Shown: positions 10,601 through 19,356, counted from the stretch's first letter. The stretch is 64,000 nt of DNA from Planctomycetota bacterium (GCA_026692905.1 JAPLNL010000011.1:1-64000); one strand, 5' to 3'. The notes: generated by a model from the sequence alone, not told the origin. A program made the numbers and translations.

Positions 10601-10926
10601 TACCGGTGGCCATGCACGTCAAGGAATCCGGATTGCATTTGACCTTCGCGGAACCCATTTCCCCTGTTTCGGTCAAGCCAGAGAACATATCGATCAAGTC
10701 CTGGTCGCTCAAGCGGTCGAAGAAGTATGGCTCCGACCATCTCAACGAAAAGATGCTTCAGGTTAGCTCGGCAGTCGTTTTGGAAGACGGCAAAACGGTT
10801 CGCATTGCCGTGGACGAACTGATGCCAACATGGTGTATGGAAGTAAAGTTTGCTTTTCAAACGAGCTCAGGAACGCCGACCGAGGGAGTCGTTCACAATA
10901 CGATTCATTCGGTGAAAAAAGAGTAG
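7642..10926 (+). CDS. Large secreted multi-domain c-type cytochrome with beta-propeller region
   Basis: This is a predicted periplasmic oxidoreductase of 1094 residues. A signal peptide covers about residues 1-30 (hydrophobic FCFVFFVAFVVF, then ALAQS). A first heme site CSKCH (67-71) opens a TIGR02603-type domain with LGPNLANAKEP, VLDPSKSIRKGFES, DGETITGLLV and IMPAGQ. A second heme site CGNCH (243-247) begins a cytochrome c domain. The middle region resembles DUF6797. From about residue 640 a propeller of the glucose/sorbosone dehydrogenase kind follows (DLNGDGETDFY, PDGSRTDIIATGFRAANGVCLNPDG). I chose ATG 7642 because the upstream codons run through the palindromic repeat and would bury the signal peptide. 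Related planctomycete and verrucomicrobial proteins are thought to oxidise sugars; the substrate here is unknown. Confidence 0.85.
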   Translation: MNLRKSNLVNFCFVFFVAFVVFQQNALAQSLEQDLKRFSIKELAEMAKRHGDPARGAITFFQPSMSCSKCHSVGEGLQISLGPNLANAKEPLSNEGIVEAVLDPSKSIRKGFESASVLTADGETITGLLVERSESKVVLRDGNNQLLTVLKNDIESFVNQTQSIMPAGQINQLGSRQQFFDLIGYLIEIRDGGIQRAKELQPSESLITLKLPEYEDHIDHAGFIRDLDDKSLKRGEAIYQRVCGNCHGTKEQAGSLPTAMRFAEGKFKNGSDPLSMYRTLTRGFGFMPAQTWMVPSQKYDVIHYLRETYLRPHNPSQLAPIDSAYLAALPKGDTRGPEPSKIEAWSAMDYGSSLTHCYETPVGSLNIAYKGTAVRLNSGAGGVSRGDQWMIFDTDTLRVSAAWHAVEGDKGSRFIDWRDIQLNGEHQIHPKVSGHVVLANGNGPGWAEPVSGSFVDDQRVEGRDKRRYGPLPKQWGKYHGQYHYGAKVVFAYSIGNTELLESPSSLAAADGKRNVAFLRTFNIGPRDRDLVLQLSETAENGFKETIGDKATPMAVLTSNLAAGVSPVTQKISWSNEDQRLKVTIPAGREAIQFSLWITEFEPETKTNFNTLVKSLAAELADASLDLSALTRGGPASWPQILETKVVTSFDKGPFAVDVLTAPDSNPWLAQMRFSGLDFFADDSMAICTWDGDVWHVRFADDGVLKWHRIASGLYQPLGLKIIREKIYLTCRDQLAILHDLNGDGETDFYQCFNNDHQVTEHFHEFAMGLQVDEAGNFYYAKSGRHALVAVVPQHGTLLRVPPDGSRTDIIATGFRAANGVCLNPDGSFVVTDQEGFWNPKNRINWVTLNPSGKPNFYGNMFGYHDVTDESDSAMEPPLCWITNAFDRSPAELLWVDSPRWKSLNGSLLNLSYGYGKVFSVLHEQVDGKRQGGMIELPIPAFPTGVMRGRFRSQDQQLYLCGMFAWAGNATSPGGLYRLRATDQPMVLPVAMHVKESGLHLTFAEPISPVSVKPENISIKSWSLKRSKKYGSDHLNEKMLQVSSAVVLEDGKTVRIAVDELMPTWCMEVKFAFQTSSGTPTEGVVHNTIHSVKKE

Positions 10927-11132
10927 AACGATGCATGATGACAATGAGCTGCCGTCGCTACGCGACTCATGCCAAATCAGTGCTATGCGTACCACGGATT
11001 GCATCCTCATCTTTACCAACATTTTGATTCAATCTGCAAATCTAATTCCCTTGAAATCAAACGAAAACCCTGCGATTCTCTCCCCCTCGCCCCGTTTCGG
11101 GTGCCTCATGGAAAGTCACATCGAGCGAGTTT
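10927..11132. other. Non-coding spacer between convergent genes
   Basis: About 200 bases with no gene. It contains the stretch CCGTCGCTACGCGACTC ... CACGGATTGCATCC, which resembles 4125-4185, and CTCCCCCTCGCCCCGTTTCGG, which is also found at about 33768. Confidence 0.5.
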
Positions 11133-11196
11133 AGGCAGAAAGATCGAACGCAGAAAGATAAGTCGCACAATTTTTCTGCGTTCGATCTTTCTGCCT
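11133..11196. repeat. Solitary hairpin of the AGGCAGAAAGATCGAACG family
   Basis: A perfect 24-base inverted repeat starts AGGCAGAAAGATCGAACG and closes CGTTCGATCTTTCTGCCT, around a 16-base loop. It is the same hairpin that flanks and follows the GxxExxY nuclease gene 14 kb away (25051-26722), but here no nuclease gene is adjacent. It lies between the convergent cytochrome and TPR genes. Confidence 0.85.
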
Positions 11197-11220
11197 TGGC
11201 CTTTGCGCTCTTGCAGAATA

Positions 11221-12615
11221 TTAGGGTCGATTTTTTTCTAAAAGTGCCTTGGCTTTGTCGAGGTATCCTTTTGGGACGGGGTCTCCCGGGGATAGCTTAA
11301 CGGCTGCGTCCATCGCCTTAACCGCTTGCTCCAGTTTGCCTTGCTTCTGCAATGCCAAGCCGAGTCCTAAGTGGGCACGAGCTAGCCGTGTGTCGCTTTG
11401 GATAGCAAGCCGGTAGGATTGGATAGCTTGATCCATATCGCCATCGCGTTCTGCTGAAATTGCGAGGGCAAAGTGTGCTTCTGCAAAGTCTGGTTTCAAG
11501 CGAACGGCTTCTTCGCGTTCGCGTCTGGCAGCTTCGAGCTGTTGTGAGCCCTCCAATGCATAACTGTAGGCGTAGTGCGCTCGTGCATCTTCGGGAAAGA
11601 GTTGCACGGCCTCTTTCAATGTAGTCAATGCGAGAGGTGCTTGACCTGATTGCAAAAACACGGATGCCAGATTGAGTCTCGGCCGCACCATCTCAGGCCG
11701 TTGCTTGATCAGCGCAACATAACCTTCGGCTGCGGCCTGGAGATCGCCTTTTGCGGCTGCGGAGTCTGCCTGCATTGCAGCAAATCGAGCCGCAACTTCT
11801 TGCTCATTGATCGCGCTGTAAATCTCATCGGGCATAGTATCGTATCGTTGGCCGGACAAAATCGCCGACTGCTCCGCTTGACCTAACATCGGATTGACTC
11901 CGAGCAACATGCGCGATCTCGTCAATTCGACGAGCACTTCTCGATTTTTGGGCGCGACACTTTTAGCTTGCTCAAGCAGTTCGGTAGCCATCTTCCAATT
12001 CTCTCGGACACCTGCAATTCGAGCCAATGCGATGAGTGGGTACGGTTGGTTCTTGTCGGCTACCAATGCCTTTTTGAACGAAGTCTCCGCTTCGTCGGTT
12101 CGGTTTAGGCCAAGCAGTGTATTGCCTCGGCGCATCCACAAGGGAGCATATCCTGAGGACAGTCCCGTTGCGATATCGTACTTAGCGAGAGCGAGAGTCG
12201 GGTCCTCTCGCTCAAGCAAAATAGCGGCCAGGTAGGGCCAACGCATTTCCTTGGGATTGAGTTTGGCGGCTTGGTCGAAGCAAATCAATGCTTCCGAATT
12301 CCATTCGTGTGCCATCAAGATTTCGCCGTATTGCCCCCATGCTTCGGCGGAGTTGGGTTTGTCCTCGACTGCTTTGAGCAGTTGGGCCGTGGCATGGGCG
12401 ACGTTGCTATTGGCGGTTGTGAAATCGGGCTTGGGAACCTTGGGCATTGCGTTGAGGTTTTGGCTTATCCACCAAATGGCAGCGGATACGCCGACGGCAA
12501 CAAGCAAAAATAACATGGGCCAATTCTCCCAGGCCTTTTTCGGCACAGAAGGACTGGTCGAAACAGGCTCCGGTAAATCTATTTGTTTTTCTATTTCAGG
12601 CGTTTCGTTACTCAT
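11221..12615 (-). CDS. Membrane-anchored TPR protein
   Basis: A 464-residue protein with one membrane segment at about residues 33-50 (MLFLLVAVGVSAAIWWI) after a short proline-rich cytoplasmic tail. The rest is a run of tetratricopeptide repeats, with recognisable ends such as AHLGLGLALQKQGKLEQAV and HYAYSYALEGSQQLEAARREREEAV. TPR domains bind partner proteins; the partner is not visible here. The start codon overlaps the stop of the upstream CRTAC1-family gene by four bases (ATGA), so the two form an operon and probably work together at the cell surface. Confidence 0.88.
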   Translation of the reverse strand: MSNETPEIEKQIDLPEPVSTSPSVPKKAWENWPMLFLLVAVGVSAAIWWISQNLNAMPKVPKPDFTTANSNVAHATAQLLKAVEDKPNSAEAWGQYGEILMAHEWNSEALICFDQAAKLNPKEMRWPYLAAILLEREDPTLALAKYDIATGLSSGYAPLWMRRGNTLLGLNRTDEAETSFKKALVADKNQPYPLIALARIAGVRENWKMATELLEQAKSVAPKNREVLVELTRSRMLLGVNPMLGQAEQSAILSGQRYDTMPDEIYSAINEQEVAARFAAMQADSAAAKGDLQAAAEGYVALIKQRPEMVRPRLNLASVFLQSGQAPLALTTLKEAVQLFPEDARAHYAYSYALEGSQQLEAARREREEAVRLKPDFAEAHFALAISAERDGDMDQAIQSYRLAIQSDTRLARAHLGLGLALQKQGKLEQAVKAMDAAVKLSPGDPVPKGYLDKAKALLEKNRP

Positions 12616-14354
12616 CGTGTATCTCCCGCAAGGATTCGGCCACTGCCACGTTTTACAGTGATAGTCTGGTTGCTATCTCCACCAGGGAATTCCTCGATCT
12701 CGGTGCCTCCATTCGGCCAATAGACTCGAATCGCGTCGTAGCGCGCCGCTTTGCCAAGTCCTACGTGCACTCGCATATCATTGCAGCCTAAATATCCCGT
12801 TGATGGATTCAGGTCCCGAGTGATGACCCGCTCTCCGACTTGGATTTGAATTTCAGCGCCGATCGCCGACCGTTTTAGCAGCGGATCGATTGCCGATATG
12901 CTAAGCCAATTTCCAAGCTTGGGAAAATCGTTTCGATAGAGTCTGGCCGGACCTGCACAGTTGGTGACGAGGAAGTCGACATCGCCATCATTATCAACAT
13001 CGCCATGGATAAGACTTCGGGAGACTTCCGTGCGTTCGGTGAAGTCGCTGCCACCGAGTCGTCGCTGAGATTCGAAGCCACCTTTGCCGTCGTTGAGGTA
13101 GAATTCATTGCGTTGGGCGTAGTCGCTCCAAAACGCATTGACATCTTTTGTTTCGGCGCGGCGTCCGCGTTTCACACCACCGTTTGCGATCGCCAGATCG
13201 ACATCTCCATCGTGATCAAAGTCGGCGGCGGCAACACCAAACCCGGTAAACGGCAAACTGCTTAGCGATAGCCCAGCGGCAACCGTCCTATCGCTAAACT
13301 GTCCGACCTGGGATGCTTGAAAAAGGGTGTTGTATTCTCCGGCCAAGTGAGTCACAAACAGGTCGCTCAAGCCGTCGTTATTAAAGTCCTCCGAGACCAC
13401 TCCCATATTCGCTTGCGCCTCGCCGAATCGATTCAATGCGACCCCGCGAAGGATGGCTTCGTTGCTGAACATTTGATTTTCGTATTGAACCCAAAGAAAG
13501 TTTTCTTCGCCATCGTTGGCGACGAAGATATCCATCAAGCCATCGCCGTTGAAGTCTTTGCAGAGTACGCCAAGTCCCTTGCCGACGCGACGAGCGATAC
13601 CTGAAGGGACGGTTATGTCCTCAAATTGGGAATGAACCGTATCGGTAGCTGGCTTGCCAAGGTTTCGATAGAGTCGACCGACGGTGCCTGCCAGAGATTC
13701 TGGGCCGCAAAAGTCACGGCGTCCCGACCCATCTTCGCAGACGCTTCCCGGGTAGAAATCGACATAATTTGCGATGAACAAATCGAGCCAGCCATCGCGA
13801 TCGAAATCAAAGAAGCTGGCTGCAGTACCCCATTGGAGATTTGTGATTCCGGCCTTTTCCGTGATGTCGTCGAACCTTCCATCGCCTCTATTTTGGAATA
13901 GCCGATCAGCACCATAGCGGGTGAGAAAAAAATCGAGGTCACCGTCGTTGTCGATATCGCCAACAGCCACTCCCATTCCGTAGCCTCCCGTTGCGATTCC
14001 TGCCCATTCCGTGATATCAGCAAATTTCCCGCCCGCTTCTTGTCGATAAAGTCGATCACCGCCGGCGCGTTCTTTGGCTCCCGGTTGTTTTCCGCCGATC
14101 AAAAGCAAGTCGAGATCTTGGTCGCCGTCGATGTCCAAGAATGCCGCACCGGAGCCCATGATTTGAGGCATCGAAAAACCGTCCAAGTCCCCGGGGTCGT
14201 GCACAAAGTTGAGCGACGACAATTTGGTGATATCGACCAGACAGGGTTGTTGGTAAGGATCCGTGCCAGTTGATTTCGTGGGATTGCCTTGAGGCAGTTT
14301 TGAGGAGCAACCGGCCAGCACAAGAAACAAGATTAGGTATGGAAGTAGGTGCAT
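12612..14354 (-). CDS. CRTAC1-family lipoprotein (FG-GAP/VCBS repeats, ASPIC/UnbV domain)
   Basis: A 580-residue exported protein. The lipobox reads LVLAGC at the end of a short hydrophobic leader (residues 1-16). Many FG-GAP calcium-binding loops follow: DIDGDQDLDLLLIGG, DIDNDGDLDFFLTRYG, DFDRDGWLDLFIANYVD, DFDHDGDVDLAIANGG. The C-terminal ASPIC/UnbV domain includes GAEIQIQVGERV and PSTGYLGCNDMRVHVGLG. Such proteins are probably beta-propellers that bind other proteins or glycans outside the cytoplasm; no enzymatic role is established. It is the first gene of a two-gene operon with the TPR protein at 11221-12615. Three paralogues lie within 11 kb. Confidence 0.9.
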   Translation of the reverse strand: MHLLPYLILFLVLAGCSSKLPQGNPTKSTGTDPYQQPCLVDITKLSSLNFVHDPGDLDGFSMPQIMGSGAAFLDIDGDQDLDLLLIGGKQPGAKERAGGDRLYRQEAGGKFADITEWAGIATGGYGMGVAVGDIDNDGDLDFFLTRYGADRLFQNRGDGRFDDITEKAGITNLQWGTAASFFDFDRDGWLDLFIANYVDFYPGSVCEDGSGRRDFCGPESLAGTVGRLYRNLGKPATDTVHSQFEDITVPSGIARRVGKGLGVLCKDFNGDGLMDIFVANDGEENFLWVQYENQMFSNEAILRGVALNRFGEAQANMGVVSEDFNNDGLSDLFVTHLAGEYNTLFQASQVGQFSDRTVAAGLSLSSLPFTGFGVAAADFDHDGDVDLAIANGGVKRGRRAETKDVNAFWSDYAQRNEFYLNDGKGGFESQRRLGGSDFTERTEVSRSLIHGDVDNDGDVDFLVTNCAGPARLYRNDFPKLGNWLSISAIDPLLKRSAIGAEIQIQVGERVITRDLNPSTGYLGCNDMRVHVGLGKAARYDAIRVYWPNGGTEIEEFPGGDSNQTITVKRGSGRILAGDTR

Positions 14355-14536
14355 TTGGAAACTCAGGGAGGGAGATAAGCTGCGGTGCTACTAGGCTTTG
14401 TAGCAAATCCAGGTTAACGTGTGCATGAATGGCAGCTCATTGCATTTAGATTTTAGCGAGAATCCAGGAATCGTACTGGCTGATCCTGCGAATCCCATCC
14501 GAAAACAAGTTGCTGACGAAATCAGTAGGTCATCGC

Positions 14537-17470
14537 ATGTTCCAATCCCTCCGTCTTCGAAGATTATTGTTGATTTCGATTTTCGCATCCCTATTCGTAG
14601 TCATTGCAATTCAGTTTTTTTTGCCCACGATCAAATTGGATACAGCAGTGATGCTGGCGGAGTCCAGGAGTTTGATTGAGCAAGGGCAAGTTCCGAAGGC
14701 TGGCCTAGTTCTCGACCAAATCTTGCAGGCCGAACCTGACAACGCCGAAGCTCTATTTGAACGTAGCAAACTCTGGCTTCGGATGGGGGAGCGGGAAAAC
14801 GCCGTTTCGGATCTGCAAAATATTCGAAAGACGGGAGTATCCGTCCAGTTAAACAAGCTCTGCAGCGACGCTTGTTATTTAGAAGGTACACTTCATTTGG
14901 AGCTGCATCGGGCTCGCGATGCTGAGAAGTGTTTCTTAGAATCTTGGAAACGGAATACCGATAGTCTTCAACCGTTGGAACACGTTTTGCGATTGTACAC
15001 GCTGCAAATGCGCCGAAAGGATGTTTTGAACATTCTTGACCAAATTGAAAAACGACGGTCACTGCTGTTGGAAGAAATGGTTCTGCGAGTCGATGCAGGA
15101 TTACCGATCATCGATGAGAAAGATGCAATCGCCAGACTGACTCAATTTGTTGCGGGTGATCGACAAGACGAGTGGAGTTGGAGCGCAATGCTGAGGTACT
15201 ACATTGTCGGTGAACGGTATGACGAAGCCAAGGATTTGGTTTCGTCCATTCCGAATACGCTAGCCGCAAAAAGTCATTTCATCGGTCTGAAAACGATTGG
15301 TCAATTGCAATCCTCCTTGATGGAGGAAGCGACCGCGACCATGAATATTGCGAGCACAGACTCTCCTCCTGATTACTGGTGGTGGCTAGCTGCGGGGAAT
15401 TTAGCGGAAGCAAAAAAACAATATCAGATCGCAAGCGACGGTTATCGCCAAGCAGTCGATTTGCAACCTGAATCTGGCTATGCACGTTATCGATTGGGGA
15501 TTGCCCACGAATCGAACGCTGCTGCTGAATTGGCATTTCCTCAGCTAGAAGCTGCGGCTAGTATCGACAGACTGCATCAGCTCACGGGAGTCATCACTCG
15601 GATGGTCGGAATGCCCAATCGCGAATTGGGAAACGCGATGATTCGAATCGCCTCGATTTGCGACGAGCTTAACCAAGTGGAAGACTCAAAGCGATGGAGG
15701 AACCTCGCTCTCCAAATTGACCCAGAAAACGATCTCGCCAGCAAAGCCGTTGCAAGAGCAAGTCGACCAACTCCCTTTGCTGGCAGTTCCATCTCAAGAA
15801 GTCCTCTTTTGGTTCAAAAAGAGATACAGCAATGGCTGGCCGCTTCCGTTGCCCATACGAATCCAAAGGATGCGACGGCCGATAGCCCGCCGGTCAATCG
15901 TTTGCAGATGGAAGACGTTCATGAACGAGTCGGATTGGACTTTCAGTACTTCAATGGCAACACAGGCAAAAAGTACCTTATCGAAGCCATGGGGGGCGGG
16001 ATAAGTATCTTGGATTTCGACGGTGACGGCTGGCCAGACTGCTACTTCCCTCAAGGAAGTAGTATACCTAGCAATCCATCGGACTTTGGTCAGATAGATC
16101 AACTGTATCGGAACGTAAATGGTGAGCGTTTTGTCAACGTAACCCAAAGTTCGGGAGTTCTTGAAAACGGCTATTCGCAAGGGGCTGCAACGGGTGACAT
16201 TAACAACGACGGATTCCCAGACATCGTTGTCGCCAATTTTGGTAAGAATCGCCTTTTTATGAATCAGGGCGATGGGACTTTTCGGGACGCGACGGATCAA
16301 TGTGGTTGGACAGAATCAGAAATGAGTTCGAGTGTGGCACTTGCCGACTTTGACAATGATGGCAACCTCGATTTGTATGTTACCAATTACGTGGACGGGA
16401 TTCGCGTTTGTCGGGATGCGAATGGCAACATCGCCACGTGCAATCCACAGAATTTCACGGGAGTGCAAGATCGCCTTTTTCGCAGCACAGGTGACGGCGT
16501 GTTTGTGGATGCAACCATTGGCAGCGGACTTGAAGCGATCGATGCCAAGGGGCTTGGTGTGGTTGCGACCGACTTAGACGATGACGGCTTGGTCGATATC
16601 TATGTAGCCAATGACACAACACCGAATCAACTTTTCAAAAACCTTGGCGGACTTCGCTTTCAGGATATCTCATTCGAATCTGGTACCGCCTTGAGCCCTG
16701 AGGGGCATGCGCAAGCGGGCATGGGCATTAGTGCAGCCGACTACAATGGTGATCTTAAGACGGATTTGTTGGTAACGAACTTTTACAATGAGTCCAATAA
16801 CTTGTACACCAACCTTGGCTCGATGAACTTCACCGATAGCGCGCAGGCTGCTGGCCTAAGTCGTCCGTCCAAGTTCATGCTGGGGTTCGGAGCACAAGCA
16901 GCGGACTTGGACCTAGATGGAAATTTGGATCTGATCGTTGCGAATGGTCATATTGATGATGTTCGTTGGAAAGGCGAGCCATGGACGATGCCAACGCAAC
17001 TTTTCCACAATCAAGGGAACGGACGTTTTCAAGAACCCAGCCAATTATCGGGCGACTATTTTAATGAAAAGCAACTAGGTCGTGGCGTTGCGAGCCTTGA
17101 TTGGAATCGCGATGGACGTCGCGACTTCCTTGTGGTTCACCAAGATCGCCAAGTGGCTTTGCTTGAAAACCAAACCGACACAACCTATCGAAGTCTCTCG
17201 ATTCGACTCATCGGTAAGAAGTCGAACCGAAATGCAACAGGTGCTCGCGTCGTAGTTGAGTCGGGAGGAATTCGTAGGAGGATGGATCTAAACGGCGGCG
17301 ATGGTTTCTACTGCACTAATGAACGAACCATGTGTTTTGGACTTGGCTCAAGTTCTAAAGGCCAGTTGCAGATATCTTGGCCGTCGGGTGTTACGCAATC
17401 GATTTCTTTTGATGGTGAAACGACACTTACGGTCGTGGAGCCCGAGAGCGAGCGGCAGCATGCAAACTAA
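14537..17470 (+). CDS. TPR plus CRTAC1-family fusion protein
   Basis: A 977-residue protein. A membrane or signal segment lies near the N-terminus (LLLISIFASLFVVIAIQFF). TPR-like helices follow (about residues 30-400: GLVLDQILQAEPDNAEALFE, SGYARYRLGIAHESNAAAEL). The C-terminal half is a CRTAC1 module with FG-GAP loops (DFDGDGWPDCYFP, DINNDGFPDIVVANFG, DFDNDGNLDLYVTNYV) and an ASPIC/UnbV end (GARVVVESGGIRRRM, YCTNERTMCFGLG). ATG 14537 was preferred to a TTG 27 bases upstream. It combines in one chain the two activities that the divergent operon at 11221-14354 splits into two genes. Confidence 0.88.
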   Translation: MFQSLRLRRLLLISIFASLFVVIAIQFFLPTIKLDTAVMLAESRSLIEQGQVPKAGLVLDQILQAEPDNAEALFERSKLWLRMGERENAVSDLQNIRKTGVSVQLNKLCSDACYLEGTLHLELHRARDAEKCFLESWKRNTDSLQPLEHVLRLYTLQMRRKDVLNILDQIEKRRSLLLEEMVLRVDAGLPIIDEKDAIARLTQFVAGDRQDEWSWSAMLRYYIVGERYDEAKDLVSSIPNTLAAKSHFIGLKTIGQLQSSLMEEATATMNIASTDSPPDYWWWLAAGNLAEAKKQYQIASDGYRQAVDLQPESGYARYRLGIAHESNAAAELAFPQLEAAASIDRLHQLTGVITRMVGMPNRELGNAMIRIASICDELNQVEDSKRWRNLALQIDPENDLASKAVARASRPTPFAGSSISRSPLLVQKEIQQWLAASVAHTNPKDATADSPPVNRLQMEDVHERVGLDFQYFNGNTGKKYLIEAMGGGISILDFDGDGWPDCYFPQGSSIPSNPSDFGQIDQLYRNVNGERFVNVTQSSGVLENGYSQGAATGDINNDGFPDIVVANFGKNRLFMNQGDGTFRDATDQCGWTESEMSSSVALADFDNDGNLDLYVTNYVDGIRVCRDANGNIATCNPQNFTGVQDRLFRSTGDGVFVDATIGSGLEAIDAKGLGVVATDLDDDGLVDIYVANDTTPNQLFKNLGGLRFQDISFESGTALSPEGHAQAGMGISAADYNGDLKTDLLVTNFYNESNNLYTNLGSMNFTDSAQAAGLSRPSKFMLGFGAQAADLDLDGNLDLIVANGHIDDVRWKGEPWTMPTQLFHNQGNGRFQEPSQLSGDYFNEKQLGRGVASLDWNRDGRRDFLVVHQDRQVALLENQTDTTYRSLSIRLIGKKSNRNATGARVVVESGGIRRRMDLNGGDGFYCTNERTMCFGLGSSSKGQLQISWPSGVTQSISFDGETTLTVVEPESERQHAN

Positions 17471-17472
17471 CT

Positions 17473-17556
17473 TAGCACGACGCGCAAGCTAGTGAATAGC
17501 ACGACGCGCAAGCTAGTGAATGGGAGAGTAGATTCACTAGCTAGCGCGTCGTGCTA
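17473..17556. repeat. Palindrome, TAGCACGACGCGCAAGC family, copy 1
   Basis: The left arm TAGCACGACGCGCAAGC-TAGTGAA occurs twice in tandem (24-base period), then the complementary right arm ends in GCGTCGTGCTA. Further copies lie at 36145-36204, 49343-49402 and, as a single arm, 60127-60151. It starts just after the CRTAC1 stop codon and may form its transcript end. Confidence 0.8.
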
Positions 17557-17960
17557 GGTACGTCGCTCTGGGGATATTGGACCATCTCCGGCCTAGCTGG
17601 CCACGCAATGGCTCGGCAGGAGCCTTGCCCTCCCAAGAGATGAAATCCCCAGCCCAACTGAATGAATAGAGTGAAAAAGGCTGGTTACCAGAGTGAAAAA
17701 GGCTGAAAATCGTGAGAATCGCATAGCTCTATCCTTCGATCAACGACCCTAATGCGGCGTATCACCCCACAAAAAACCCATTTAGGGGGCGTGAGCGGCA
17801 ATAAAATCTCGAAAAAAATGCTGAAAATAATTTTTTCTCCCGCCAAAGCAGACGAAATGTTTGTTAAGCTCTGTCTTACGGGACGACAATCACCGTTAGC
17901 GGTCCTTAGCAACCGTTAGTCCTCTTTTTTCGATCTATCCTTGTTCTTGGGAGACTAGAA
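17557..17960. other. Long upstream region of the DUF1559 gene
   Basis: No gene is supported. It carries a fragment of the GGCAGGAGCC-CCTCCC repeat (17608-17632), a direct repeat AGAGTGAAAAAGGCTG (about 17668 and 17690), and nearby GTTAGCGGTCC/GTTAGTCC repeats at about 17894-17920. The AT-rich stretch at 17820-17850 may hold the promoter. Confidence 0.45.
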
Positions 17961-19061
17961 ATGTTCATTTCGTTGAGTAGAAAACCCTTTCGTCGAGGTT
18001 TTACCCTCGTCGAATTGCTGGTGGTCATTGCAATCATTGGTATCCTTGTCGGCTTGCTACTGCCAGCGGTTCAGGCTGCGCGCGAAGCTGCACGCCGTAT
18101 GTCCTGTTCGAACAATCTCAAGCAAATTGGGTTGGGGTTGTTGAACTACGAGAGCGCTTCCAGGGCTTTCCCGGCAGCTGCGGTTTGGAAGAGCGGAAGC
18201 ATGGGCAGCACCGCTGTTCCAACAGCTGGCCAACAGCGAAACTTCTCATGGGTTTGCGGTGTGCTTCCTTACACCGAAAACCAAACGATTTTTAGCGCGA
18301 TCAATTTCAATTTGCCGCTGGCTGGTCCAAACGCTACGGACGCGGCTAATGCAACTTTGGCAAATCCGCTAGGCTACCAAATGTTGTCAGATGGAACGCC
18401 TATTGTTTCAAAGAAGATCCCAATGTTCTTGTGTCCATCCGACCCTGGCTTCGGTGGTCCTACTAATCGGTACAACATTGCATGGAACAACTATGCAGGT
18501 GCCGAAGGCTACGATTGGTGGAAACGTGCAAATCACCCACTAAGCGGTTTCTTCAACTTGAACACCTATACGACAATTTCGTCGATCTCTGATGGAACAT
18601 CCAACACGCTGGCTGTTGTTGAGGCATCGACTCAAGCTTTCGAGCCAAAACCTGGCATCGCTGGTCACCAGAAGAATGGTGGTGGACAACCACGTGGTGG
18701 TGGATCGGATAACGCTGTTTTCCGTACACTGTTAGTATCGGCAAACACGGCAGGGGATGTATCAGGTGTTTGGAATCTGCCTAGACCTGATGGAGCAACT
18801 ACGGGTTTCTGGTGGGCAGGCGGTCCATTCACGATGCAGCCAACCTTTTTGCATTGCTTCGGCATCAACAACAACTGGCCAGGTGCTAGCAGCCGACATA
18901 CGGGCGGTGCACAAGCTGTGTATGCAGACGGGTCCGTTCACTTCCTATCGGAAACGATTGACTATCCTGGTGAACAGACCAATGGTTACGCACGAGGAGC
19001 TGGAGTTTGGGGAGCAATCAATACGATTACGGGTGGTGAAACCGTACAAGTTCCTGAATAG
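17961..19061 (+). CDS. DUF1559 pseudopilin-like protein
   Basis: A 366-residue exported protein of the large planctomycete DUF1559 family. Residues 12-35 carry a type IV prepilin-like cleavage and methylation motif (RRGFTLVELLVVIAIIGIL), followed by the near-invariant PAVQAAREAARRMSC and SNNLKQIGLGLLNY. Near the C-terminus is the H-X9-DG signature (HTGGAQAVYADGSVHFL). The function is unknown; the motif suggests processing by a prepilin peptidase. A small lipoprotein gene follows 31 bases downstream and then a terminator, so the two are one transcript. Confidence 0.95.
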   Translation: MFISLSRKPFRRGFTLVELLVVIAIIGILVGLLLPAVQAAREAARRMSCSNNLKQIGLGLLNYESASRAFPAAAVWKSGSMGSTAVPTAGQQRNFSWVCGVLPYTENQTIFSAINFNLPLAGPNATDAANATLANPLGYQMLSDGTPIVSKKIPMFLCPSDPGFGGPTNRYNIAWNNYAGAEGYDWWKRANHPLSGFFNLNTYTTISSISDGTSNTLAVVEASTQAFEPKPGIAGHQKNGGGQPRGGGSDNAVFRTLLVSANTAGDVSGVWNLPRPDGATTGFWWAGGPFTMQPTFLHCFGINNNWPGASSRHTGGAQAVYADGSVHFLSETIDYPGEQTNGYARGAGVWGAINTITGGETVQVPE

Positions 19062-19092
19062 TTGAAGCACATTAAAAACGAAGGAGTTAAGA

Positions 19093-19272
19093 ATGCGAAA
19101 GTTTTGCCATGTCGGCTTGGTTTGTTTCGGATTGTTTTTGGTCATAGGTTGTGGTCCTTCCAAACCGACTCCTCCATCTGAGGAGAAGATCAAGGAAATG
19201 AACGCAGCGATGGACACCGACATGAAGAGCATGATGGGTAACATCCCCAAGAAACCCGGTGGTGGTAAGTAG
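19093..19272 (+). CDS. Small lipoprotein (59 residues) behind DUF1559
   Basis: A gene of 59 codons with a clear ribosome-binding site (AAGGAG, 6 bases before ATG). The leader MRKFCHVGLVCFGLFLVIGC ends in a lipobox with Cys20. The mature part is short, proline-rich at first and then Lys/Met-rich, ending in KKPGGGK. It shares a transcript with the DUF1559 gene and is closed by the terminator at 19301-19336. Such tiny lipoproteins behind DUF1559 genes seem to be a recurring planctomycete pairing; the role is unknown. Confidence 0.82.
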   Translation: MRKFCHVGLVCFGLFLVIGCGPSKPTPPSEEKIKEMNAAMDTDMKSMMGNIPKKPGGGK

Positions 19273-19300
19273 TTTTGGCAACTCTTGCCTCGAACTCAAA

Positions 19301-19336
19301 GCAATCCGAGATCGCATCTCGGATTGCTTTTTTTTT
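19301..19336 (+). terminator. Intrinsic terminator after DUF1559 and lipoprotein
   Basis: GCAATCCGAGAT and ATCTCGGATTGC form a 12-base stem with a very short loop, followed by nine Ts. It separates the DUF1559 unit from the next CRTAC1 gene, whose ATG comes 21 bases later. Confidence 0.9.
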
Positions 19337-19356
19337 GTACCTTCTGGAATACCTCT

